Shown here in pieces: positions 1 to 5,654 of a DNA stretch of 5,654 nucleotides. Source of the DNA: JAAYBY01 sp964465385 (GTDB taxonomy: Bacteria; Bacillota; Clostridia; Saccharofermentanales; UBA5734); the NCBI GenBank assembly GCA_964465385.1, contig CAYXIM010000091.1:1-5654 (forward strand). Reading direction: 5' to 3'. The notes under the pieces were generated by a model that saw only the letters and a list, made by a program, of their open reading frames with translations, searched no databases and had not been told where the DNA came from. The position numbers and the translations under genes were made by a program. How positions within the stretch are numbered: the stretch's first letter is position 1; every line of letters begins with the position of its first letter.

Positions 1-1427
1 TTTTTTGGCTCTTACGCGACCGGCCCCTGAACCAATTCATGGCTTTGGCCTACGGTGTCTTTTTCATCTTGTCGTTTTTCATCTCAGAAGAATTTTTGGC
101 CATTTCTTTTGATGCGTCCGGTGCCACCACGGGTGCCTTGACCACACCCTTCGTATTGGCTTTATCTTTAGGCCTGTCCACTGTCAAGGGTGGCAAACGG
201 GCTGAAGAAAACGCCTTTGGCCTGGTCGGCGTCATGAGTGCCGGCCCCATGTTGGCCCTGATGCTCTTGTCCATTCTGTCCGGCCAGCGCAACATCCAGG
301 GAACAGCCAGCCTCCATGTGCCGGCAGAAGGCATTCTGGGGCCCATCGTGCAAGCCATACCAGGTATTTTTGTGGAATCCCTCCTGGCCTTGATACCTAT
401 TTCCATTCTTTTCTTCATCTTTAACGCCAGTCGCTTTAAGCTGCAAAAGGATGAATTGCAAGACATCATCCGGGGTCTTGTGGCTTCTTTGGTGGGCCTG
501 ACCTTGTTTTTAACCGCGGTCCATTCCGGCTTCATGGACATGGGCCGGCTCATCGGCCTGGAGCTTGCCAAGGTCAACCCCTGGCTGTTGATCATCGTTG
601 GCTGTTTGTTGGGCCTGATCGTTGTGCTGGTCGAACCAGCGGTCCATGTGCTGGGCCAGCAGATTGAAGAGGTGACAGGCGGCCACATCCCCATCAAGAT
701 CATCCGCACCACCTTGTCCATCGGAGTTGGCCTGGCGGTCGCCCTGTCCATGGTCCGCATCCTGGTCCCGTCTGTTAAGCTGTGGTTTTTCCTCCTGCCC
801 GGCTTTGCCCTGGCTATTTTCCTGTCCTTTTTGGCAGACCCTGTTTTTGTGGGCATCGCCTACGACGCGGGTGGTGTGGCTTCCGGCCCCATGACCGCCA
901 CCTTCGTTCTGGCTTTTGCCCAAGGTGCTGCCACCAGCATTGAATCAGCCAACGTCCTGGTGGACGGTTTCGGGGTCATTGCCATGGTGGCCATGGCGCC
1001 TGTTTTTTCACTCATGGTGCTGGGTACCCTTTACCGCCACAAACGGGTTGAGATCCCAGCCGAAAAGGCCAGCCGGCCTTTGCCCGCAAGCGCCCAAGGG
1101 AGCAATCACCTGCAACACCACTGCCTCATGGTCACCGTCAACCGGGGTTATGCCGAGCAGGTCATCAGCGTGGCCCGCCAGGCTGGTGCCAAAGGCGCCA
1201 CCATCCTCCACGGTCGGGGCAGTGATGAAGACCACAGGGTCCTCCTGCCTATTTTGCACATTGAACTTCAGCCTGAAAAGGAAACCGTCTGGTTGGTCAC
1301 GGCCGATCCGGTTACCGCCGCCGTGGCAAACCGGCTCCAGGAAGATGGCGTGTTGGTCCGGGAGGCTGGGCTGTCTGTTCTGGTTTCGCCGGCCGGAGCC
1401 ATGACCCAGACCCTGGTGACTGACTGA
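1..1427 (+). CDS. DUF1538 membrane protein with C-terminal P-II-like domain, 5' partial
   Basis: This is a multi-pass membrane protein of the DUF1538 family, whose transport role is not established. The frame is open to the window edge (first full codon at 3). An ATG at 39 is probably internal, because homology between the two repeats continues upstream of it. Numbering from that Met, residues 1-75 are the C-terminal half of repeat 1 and residues 140-330 are a complete repeat 2. Both carry the signature around the FDASGATTG (24-32) and YDAGGVASG (275-283) motifs; repeat 2 also has VEPAVHVL and EEVTGGHI. A linker (335-360) leads to a domain at about 361-455 resembling P-II signal proteins: VNRGYAEQV, GAKGATILHGRG (383-394) and QPEKE (411-415). 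The family assignment is by recalled pattern. An ATP/ADP-sensing regulatory role for the tail is inference. The gene ends 17 nt before a terminator hairpin. Confidence 0.85.
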   Translation, partial: FWLLRDRPLNQFMALAYGVFFILSFFISEEFLAISFDASGATTGALTTPFVLALSLGLSTVKGGKRAEENAFGLVGVMSAGPMLALMLLSILSGQRNIQGTASLHVPAEGILGPIVQAIPGIFVESLLALIPISILFFIFNASRFKLQKDELQDIIRGLVASLVGLTLFLTAVHSGFMDMGRLIGLELAKVNPWLLIIVGCLLGLIVVLVEPAVHVLGQQIEEVTGGHIPIKIIRTTLSIGVGLAVALSMVRILVPSVKLWFFLLPGFALAIFLSFLADPVFVGIAYDAGGVASGPMTATFVLAFAQGAATSIESANVLVDGFGVIAMVAMAPVFSLMVLGTLYRHKRVEIPAEKASRPLPASAQGSNHLQHHCLMVTVNRGYAEQVISVARQAGAKGATILHGRGSDEDHRVLLPILHIELQPEKETVWLVTADPVTAAVANRLQEDGVLVREAGLSVLVSPAGAMTQTLVTD

Positions 1428-1444
1428 CGACACACGTAAAAAGG

Positions 1445-1474
1445 AAAGCCGGAAGGGCTTACTCTTCCGGCTTT
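1445..1474. terminator. Bidirectional intrinsic terminator between convergent genes
   Basis: A perfect 11-bp inverted repeat, AAAGCCGGAAG (1445-1455) with CTTCCGGCTTT (1464-1474), encloses an 8-nt loop. On the plus strand it runs into TTTTT (1472-1476). On the minus strand the stem is followed by CCTTTTT. It lies 17 nt after the DUF1538 stop and 28 nt after the potD stop, so one hairpin can terminate both converging transcripts. Confidence 0.9.
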
Positions 1475-1502
1475 TTGATTTGGGTGTTTTACCACGCTGG
1501 GC

Positions 1503-2570
1503 TTACTGCGTCTTAAATTCCGAGTAAATATGGTCGTACTCTTCCATGACCGCTGTCACGTTGATGAAAAAGCTGGCCTTTTCAATCAATTCGTCGGACA
1601 GGTTGAGCATGGGGTTATTAAGGAAGGATTCAGGCAGATAGGGCGTGGCAGCCTGGTTGACACTGGTGAATTTATTGAGGTCTGAGATTTTAGCGCTGAC
1701 TTCCGGTTCCAGCAGATAATTTAAGAAGGCATGGGCGTTTTCTTTGTTGGGTGCCTGCTCAGAAACGACAAAACAGTCGATGAACAAAGGCATGCCTTCC
1801 GTCGGAAACACCGGTTGCAGGGCCGGATCGGCGGCCTGCCCTTTAACCGCCTGGTTGGAATACATAAAGCCCACCACGGCCTCCTTGTTCAGCAAGGAGT
1901 CTTCTGGTGTGTTGGTTTCAAAGCGCACGATGTTCTTGCGCAGAGCAAAAAGCTTGTCCCTGGCCTGGGCCACCTTTTCAGGATCGGTCTCGTTGTAGTC
2001 ATAGCCCAGTGATTTAAGGACCAGTCCCATGATTTCAACAGCCCCATCGAGAATGACCACCTGGTTTTCCAGTTCCTCCTGCCACAGGTCGGCATAACTG
2101 GTGATGGGGTCTGCCCCCAGCGCCGCCACCCCTTCAGGGTTAACCAGCAAAAAGGATACGGACAGGGCATAGGGGATGGCGTACTCATCCTGCGGATCGT
2201 AGTATTTGCCCTGGTAAATCGGGTTGAGGTTGCCTAAGTTGGGAAGCAGTGCTTTGTCCAGTGGGGACAGGTTGCCGTTTTGGCGCAGAAGGTCCACCAT
2301 GTAGTCTGAAACCACGGCCAGGTCATATTGGTCAGGGCTGACTTCCAGCAAAGACTGCATGTCTTCATTGGAACCGACTTCCTTGTAATTAACCTTGATG
2401 CCGGTCTGGGCTTCAAACTGGTCGATGACCTCGCGCGGAATGAAATCGCCGCCCCAGGACATGAGGTTGATTTGTTTGCTGCCGCCACCGCCGCCACAGG
2501 CGGTCAGGAAAACAGCCACGAGGGCAACCAGCAGCAGGCTTGTAAGGGTGATGGTTTTAGTCCGTTTCAT
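1503..2570 (-). CDS. potD: Polyamine-type ABC transporter substrate-binding lipoprotein (PotD-like)
   Basis: This is the extracytoplasmic binding component of a spermidine/putrescine-type importer, 355 aa (E. coli PotD is about 348). The start at 2570 is chosen because it begins the signal peptide: a basic MKRTK, a hydrophobic core (about 9-22) and lipobox LTAC with the lipidated Cys at 25, followed by a Gly5-Ser linker. AAAGGAG lies 10 nt upstream (2581-2587). The frame stays open to 2657, but those extra codons lie inside potC and would bury the signal peptide. The mature chain follows PotD along its length: INLMSW (34-39), TGIKV (56-60), YAIPY (130-134), SYADLW (158-163), LGY (188-190), VGFMYSNQA (233-241) and EEYDHIY (343-349). 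By eye alignment W39, S88, Y90, E179 and D265 match PotD ligand-pocket positions, while several aromatic and polar ones differ. It is the last gene of the operon and overlaps potC by 14 nt. Polyamine specificity is inferred from the operon. Confidence 0.88.
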   Translation of the reverse strand: MKRTKTITLTSLLLVALVAVFLTACGGGGGSKQINLMSWGGDFIPREVIDQFEAQTGIKVNYKEVGSNEDMQSLLEVSPDQYDLAVVSDYMVDLLRQNGNLSPLDKALLPNLGNLNPIYQGKYYDPQDEYAIPYALSVSFLLVNPEGVAALGADPITSYADLWQEELENQVVILDGAVEIMGLVLKSLGYDYNETDPEKVAQARDKLFALRKNIVRFETNTPEDSLLNKEAVVGFMYSNQAVKGQAADPALQPVFPTEGMPLFIDCFVVSEQAPNKENAHAFLNYLLEPEVSAKISDLNKFTSVNQAATPYLPESFLNNPMLNLSDELIEKASFFINVTAVMEEYDHIYSEFKTQ

Positions 2571-3369
2571 GTGATTGATACTCCTTTGTCTGTCTCTTTT
2601 GGGGCTTGCCTTTGCCGACAAGTTGTCCGAGACCCACGATGAAAAACGTTCCGACAAGTATTAACGTGCACAAGGCATTGATTTTGGGGGTCACACCCAC
2701 GCGCATCATGGAGAAGATGTGAACCGGCAAGGTGGTTGATGTGGGGCCGGCCATGTAGGTTGAGATGACAACGTCATCCAGTGAAATGGCCATGGCCAGC
2801 AACGATGCGGTGATGATGGACGGTGTCACCAGCGGCAAAATGACGGTCCGGATCATCTGTGCTTTTGTTGCCCCCAGATCCCGCGCCGCTTCGGGGATGG
2901 AGGGGTGGATTTCCTTGAGCCTGAGCTGCACCATGATGTAAACATAGGGCACGCAGAAAAGGGAGTGGGAAAGGACCAGGGTCAAGGTGCCAAAAGGCAG
3001 GTTGAGGGCGGAAAAGAAGATCAGCAGCGAAACACCCAGCGCAACCTCCGGAACAAACAGGGGCAGAAGCAGGATGCCGTTGACGCTCTTTTTCATCCGC
3101 CGGGTCAAGTACAAGGTCGATACCGCGGCAGTGGTCCCCAGTATAGCAGAAAGCAGGGCGGTTAAGAAAGCCACCAGGATGCTTGTTTTGAACGATTCGG
3201 CAATAACACGGTCAGAGAAGAGCTGGCGGTACCAGTCTATTGTGAAGCCTGTCCAATGCGCGGTCGAAGCACTCTGGTTAAAGGAATACAAAATGACGCT
3301 CAAAACCGGAAAGTAAAGCAGCAGAAAAAACAAGGACAGGTAAACAGTGCGGAAAGGCGATGTCTTCAC
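2557..3369 (-). CDS. potC: Polyamine-type ABC transporter permease (PotC-like)
   Basis: This is an inner-membrane permease of the spermidine/putrescine-type importer, 270 aa, close to the usual PotC length. Six hydrophobic segments are visible at about 8-30, 62-86, 99-122, 128-148, 178-198 and 230-252. The cytoplasmic EAA loop that contacts the ATPase reads EAARDLGATKAQMIRT (from residue 160) and is followed by LPLVTP. The stretch SLDDVVISTYMAGP with TLPVHIFSMMRVGVTP (about 196-229) is characteristic of PotC. The start is GTG at 3369; it overlaps the potB stop as GTGA and has GGGGGAGGG at 3379-3387, 9 nt away. The C-terminal tail (about 253-270) is short, basic and hydrophilic. It contains the ribosome binding site and first codons of potD, so the two genes are probably translationally coupled. 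Confidence 0.93.
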   Translation of the reverse strand: MKTSPFRTVYLSLFFLLLYFPVLSVILYSFNQSASTAHWTGFTIDWYRQLFSDRVIAESFKTSILVAFLTALLSAILGTTAAVSTLYLTRRMKKSVNGILLLPLFVPEVALGVSLLIFFSALNLPFGTLTLVLSHSLFCVPYVYIMVQLRLKEIHPSIPEAARDLGATKAQMIRTVILPLVTPSIITASLLAMAISLDDVVISTYMAGPTSTTLPVHIFSMMRVGVTPKINALCTLILVGTFFIVGLGQLVGKGKPQKRQTKEYQSHETD

Positions 3370-4223
3370 AGGAACAGGCCCTCCCCCTTGTCTTTGCTCA
3401 GCCGGTTGTAAAGCCAGAGCACCAGCAAAACGATCCCGATCATAACCATGGAAAAGACAGCAGCCAAGGGTTTGTTGCGCCCCCGGGTGGCCTGGGTGTT
3501 GATCAGGTTGCCCAGGAACAAGGTGTTGCCGCCACCCAGCAAATCGGAGATGAAAAAGAGGCCCAAGGCAGGTATGAAGACCAGGACAAACCCGCCGGCG
3601 ATACCTGGCAGGGTCAGGGGAACCGTGATCTTGAAAAACGTCTTCCAGGCATTGCCTCCCAGGTCGCGCGACGCTTCAAGCAAGGAGCGGTCCAGTTTAT
3701 CGATGGCGTTAAAAAGGGCAATGACCATAAAGGGAATCAGCATGTAGGTGGTCCCAATCAAAACCGTGCCAAAGCGATACATCATAGGCAGCGGTTGGTC
3801 GATGAGCTTCAAAGCCAAGAGCACGTTGTTGATCAACCCGGTGTTGCCCAGTAAAATCATCCAGCCGTAGGTTCTTAAAAGGCTGGAGATCCAAAAGGGA
3901 ATGACGATCAGCAAGATAACCAGAGAACGCCTTTTGGCTGTCATCTGGGCCGTGAAATAGGCCACAGGGTAGCCCACCAGCAAAGTGACCAGACCGGTCA
4001 GGGTGGCCAGCAGAAAAGAGTTAAGAAACACTTTCAGGTAAACCGGATCCACGATGCGCCGGTAGTTTTCCAGGGTGAAAACCCAGACGATGTTGCCCAG
4101 ATCGTCACGAGACAGGAAGCTGAGCACCAGCACATAGATCAGGGGGCTGCCGACCAGAAAACCGATCCAGGCCAGGATGGGCAAGACCGGGGCGTTTCGT
4201 TTCAGGGTCCGGGACTCAAACAT
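3366..4223 (-). CDS. potB: Polyamine-type ABC transporter permease (PotB-like)
   Basis: This is the partner permease of PotC, 285 aa, the usual length for PotB. Hydrophobic segments lie at about 13-35, 66-90, 101-125, 152-172, 205-225 and 256-276. The motif RTYGWMILLGNTGLINN (117-133) and the block FIPALGLFFISDLLGGG (216-232) are typical of PotB. The EAA loop is slightly degenerate, EASRDLGGNAWKTF (183-196), but keeps the invariant E, the DLG core and the following PLTLPG. ATG at 4223 is preferred because GGGAGG (4230-4235) stands 6 nt upstream and because it overlaps the potA stop as ATGTTTGA. A longer reading from 4313 would add 30 residues that lie inside potA and look unlike a permease N-terminus. 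With PotC it should form the heterodimeric translocation pore. Confidence 0.93.
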   Translation of the reverse strand: MFESRTLKRNAPVLPILAWIGFLVGSPLIYVLVLSFLSRDDLGNIVWVFTLENYRRIVDPVYLKVFLNSFLLATLTGLVTLLVGYPVAYFTAQMTAKRRSLVILLIVIPFWISSLLRTYGWMILLGNTGLINNVLLALKLIDQPLPMMYRFGTVLIGTTYMLIPFMVIALFNAIDKLDRSLLEASRDLGGNAWKTFFKITVPLTLPGIAGGFVLVFIPALGLFFISDLLGGGNTLFLGNLINTQATRGRNKPLAAVFSMVMIGIVLLVLWLYNRLSKDKGEGLFL

Positions 4224-5322
4224 GGGCAGCCTCCCGGGTCTGTTCGTGCGCCAGCAGAATACCGTCGCTTTTTTGCCAATGAAGGTATACCGTCTCACCC
4301 ACGCTGTAGTCACATTCGTTTTTCAGGTACTCAACGGCTTCAAAAGTCTCCTGTCCCACCAGGATACGGGTTTTGATTTGTGATCCTGCATAATGGATAG
4401 ACAAAACCGTTCCTGCCAGGGCATTGGGCAGGGGGTCACAGGACAGGCGAACCTTGTCCATATGGACCGCCAGAACAGCCTGGTCTCCCGGCTTAACCAC
4501 CTGGCGGACAGCAGCCGACGGCTGAACGCCGATGGTGTTGTCACCCAGCCGGATGGTGACCCAATCCCGGTCAACCTGGGCCACCGTGACCGTCTTGATG
4601 TTGCGGTCTCCAATGAAGTCAGCGATGAACAGGTTCAAGGGCCGGTTGTAGATGTCCTTGGGTTTACCCAGTTGCTGGATGACCCCATGGTCCATGACAG
4701 CGATGCGATCAGACATGTTGAGGGCTTCTTCCTGATCGTGCGTGACATAGACAAAGGTGGTTCTGGCCTGCTTTTGGATCTGGGCCAGTTCGGTTTGCAT
4801 GTGCTTTCGCAACTTGAGATCCAGGGCACCCAAGGGTTCGTCTAAAAGCAGGATATCCGGTTCATTGATCAGGGCGCGGGCGATGGCCACGCGTTGCATC
4901 TGGCCGCCGGACAACTGGTTGGTCATGCGATGTTCGTAGCCGGTCATTTGAACCAGTTCCAGCATCTGAGCGATTTTTTGACGCAGGGCCTGTTCGGTCA
5001 TGGTTCGTTTGATTCGCGGCCCATATGCCACGTTGTCGTAAACGTTTAAATGGGGAAACAGCGCATAGTTTTGAAAAACCGTGTTAACGTTCCGTTTGTT
5101 GGGTGCCAGCCCCCGGATGGATTTGTTTTTAAGCAATATATCGCCAGCATCAATCCGTTCAAGACCGGCTATACAGCGCAAGAGGGTTGTTTTTCCACAA
5201 CCGGAAGGGCCCAGCAGGGTGATAAACTCACCATTTTGGATGTCGAAGCTGACGTCTTTCAGGACGTGTGTCTTGCCATAATATTTATTGATCCCTTTGA
5301 GCTGGAGCAGCGGTTCGTGCAT
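4216..5322 (-). CDS. potA: Polyamine-type ABC transporter ATP-binding protein (PotA-like)
   Basis: This cytosolic ATPase powers the importer, 368 aa (E. coli PotA is about 378). Motifs are complete: Walker A GPSGCGKTT (38-46), Q-loop VFQNYALFPHL (Q84), signature LSGGQMQRVAIARAL (137-151), Walker B ILLLDEP (157-163), D-loop GALD (165-168) and H-switch YVTHDQEEA (H195). After the ATPase core the IADFIGDRN motif introduces a C-terminal TOBE-type regulatory domain (about 240-360), as in the PotA/MalK class. ATG at 5322 is chosen because AAAGGGG (5331-5337) lies 8 nt upstream and the sequence then enters the usual first beta strand (LLQLKGINKYYG). An in-frame ATG at 5406 overlaps the promoter -10 box and can be excluded if that promoter is used. 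It is the first gene of the operon and its end overlaps potB by 8 nt. Confidence 0.95.
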   Translation of the reverse strand: MHEPLLQLKGINKYYGKTHVLKDVSFDIQNGEFITLLGPSGCGKTTLLRCIAGLERIDAGDILLKNKSIRGLAPNKRNVNTVFQNYALFPHLNVYDNVAYGPRIKRTMTEQALRQKIAQMLELVQMTGYEHRMTNQLSGGQMQRVAIARALINEPDILLLDEPLGALDLKLRKHMQTELAQIQKQARTTFVYVTHDQEEALNMSDRIAVMDHGVIQQLGKPKDIYNRPLNLFIADFIGDRNIKTVTVAQVDRDWVTIRLGDNTIGVQPSAAVRQVVKPGDQAVLAVHMDKVRLSCDPLPNALAGTVLSIHYAGSQIKTRILVGQETFEAVEYLKNECDYSVGETVYLHWQKSDGILLAHEQTREAAHV

Positions 5323-5330
5323 GGACCAAT

Positions 5331-5337
5331 CCCCTTT
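5331..5337 (-). promoter_or_regulatory. potA ribosome binding site
   Basis: On the minus strand the sequence reads AAAGGGG, 8 nt before the ATG at 5322. It decides the potA start against longer in-frame readings, which lack such a site. Nearby CCTTT (5357-5361, minus strand) could pair with it. Confidence 0.75.
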
Positions 5338-5405
5338 CGCCACCTGGCTGTTGTGCAAAGGTCCCAGCCTGTTTCTCATACAGCCAATGGACCGATCAAT
5401 CATCA

Positions 5406-5434
5406 ATTATACCAGTTTTCCAGTTGCTTTTCAG
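5406..5434 (-). promoter_or_regulatory. Promoter of the pot operon
   Basis: On the minus strand a perfect -10 box TATAAT lies at 5411-5406. It is preceded by TG at the extended -10 position (TGGTATAAT). A -35 box CTGAAA (4 of 6 to consensus) lies at 5434-5429, separated by 17 nt. Transcription would begin near 5399, giving a leader of about 75 nt. The spacer contains a tandem copy of CCAGTT (plus strand, 5412-5417 and 5420-5425). Seen by pattern only; no transcript data. Confidence 0.8.
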
Positions 5435-5453
5435 TGTGTCTTTTCCGTCCGCC

Positions 5454-5482
5454 TTGCCAAGTGGCTTGTCGTCCCAGATAAT
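5454..5482 (+). promoter_or_regulatory. Promoter of the plus-strand phosphoesterase gene
   Basis: On the plus strand TTGCCA (5454-5459, 5 of 6 to the sigma-A -35) is followed after exactly 17 nt by GATAAT (5477-5482, 5 of 6 to the -10). Transcription would begin near 5489, about 70 nt before the ATG at 5558. It faces away from the pot promoter, with 19 bp between the two -35 boxes. Confidence 0.75.
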
Positions 5483-5557
5483 AAAAGCCTACAGCGCATT
5501 GGTCTTGCCCAAAAAGCTCAACCCTCTGCTCATGGCAAAACCAGAAAGGAACAACCC

Positions 5558-5654
5558 ATGACCTTGTTAGTCCTGTCTGATCTGCACGGCTCTGCAGCGG
5601 ATACCGCCTTGGCTCTGGAAGCCTTCAAACGGGAAGAAGCCGATTACCTGGTGC
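5558..5654 (+). CDS. YfcE-like metallophosphoesterase, 3' partial
   Basis: Only the first 32 codons are inside the window. The start MTLLVLSDLHGS matches the N-terminus of the YfcE/MJ0936-type calcineurin-like phosphodiesterases: a beta strand ending in the metal-binding D-x-H motif (D8, H10), then a helix (ALALEAFKREEADYLV) leading towards the next strand, where the family normally has its LGD motif just past the window end. AAAGGA (5545-5550) lies 7 nt before the ATG, and a promoter is visible at 5454-5482. The family hydrolyses phosphodiester or phosphomonoester substrates with two metal ions; the physiological substrate is generally unclear. The gene is divergent from the pot operon. The name yfcE is likely but not assigned, because the fragment is too short to separate it from other members. 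Confidence 0.8.
   Translation, partial: MTLLVLSDLHGSAADTALALEAFKREEADYLV

Noticed and set aside
50..856. Long open frame on the minus strand, opposite the membrane gene
   Set aside because: It is the antisense of a well-supported DUF1538 coding region. The translation is rich in Met, Pro, Arg and Lys with no recognisable domain, as expected of a shadow frame.
916..1404. Plus-strand open frame overlapping the end of the DUF1538 gene
   Set aside because: Its translation is Trp/Pro/Ser-rich low-quality sequence without motifs, while the other frame carries the repeat 2 and P-II-like signatures.
2571..2657. N-terminal extension of PotD from 2657
   Set aside because: It would put 29 hydrophilic residues before a clear lipoprotein signal peptide, and it lies inside potC.
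3360..3854. Plus-strand open frame opposite potB
   Set aside because: It is antisense to a confident permease. The translation is a Gln/Gly/Asp-rich shadow without motifs.
5323..5406. N-terminal extension of PotA from the in-frame ATG at 5406
   Set aside because: That ATG overlaps the -10 box, the added residues do not resemble a PotA N-terminus, and a good binding site precedes 5322.
5532..5561. Nine-codon frame (MAKPERNNP) whose TGA overlaps the ATG of the phosphoesterase as ATGA
   Set aside because: The arrangement resembles a leader peptide, but no ribosome binding site precedes 5532 and such a short frame is easily chance. The phosphoesterase has its own good site at 5545-5550.
1..5654. 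CRISPR arrays, insertion sequences, tRNA or rRNA genes
   Set aside because: Read through on both strands; no regularly spaced repeats, transposase motifs, terminal inverted repeats or RNA gene signatures were seen.

Overview
The window is roughly balanced in G+C and carries a classic polyamine-type ABC transporter operon on the minus strand. It is flanked by two plus-strand genes that run off the window edges. Strong AGGAG/GGGAGG-type ribosome binding sites, a PotD-like protein made as a lipoprotein (lipobox LTAC followed by a glycine linker), a two-repeat DUF1538 protein and a YfcE-type phosphoesterase together suggest a Firmicute, probably a clostridial relative. This is inference from gene content; no rRNA or other phylogenetic marker is present.

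Layout. Positions 1-1427 (+) hold the 3' part of a polytopic DUF1538 membrane protein whose C-terminus carries a P-II-like (GlnB/GlnK-type) domain. Its 5' end lies outside the window. At 1445-1474 a perfect 11-bp hairpin with T runs on both strands separates this gene from the converging operon. Positions 5322 down to 1503 (-) hold potA-potB-potC-potD: ATPase, two permeases and the binding lipoprotein. The reading frames overlap by 8, 4 and 14 nt, so translation is probably coupled. At 5323-5557 a 235-bp divergent intergenic region carries two good sigma-A-type promoters back to back, one for the pot operon and one for the plus-strand gene at 5558. That gene begins as a YfcE-like metallophosphoesterase and leaves the window after 32 codons.

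How the genes work together. PotD would capture a polyamine (or related cationic ligand) outside the membrane. PotB and PotC would form the channel, and PotA would drive uptake with ATP. The most divergent point is the PotD pocket: an eye alignment to E. coli PotD keeps two acidic residues but replaces several others, so the exact ligand is open. The least understood item is the DUF1538/P-II fusion, which looks like a membrane protein with its own cytosolic nucleotide-sensing module. Nothing in the window links it functionally to the pot operon beyond adjacency.
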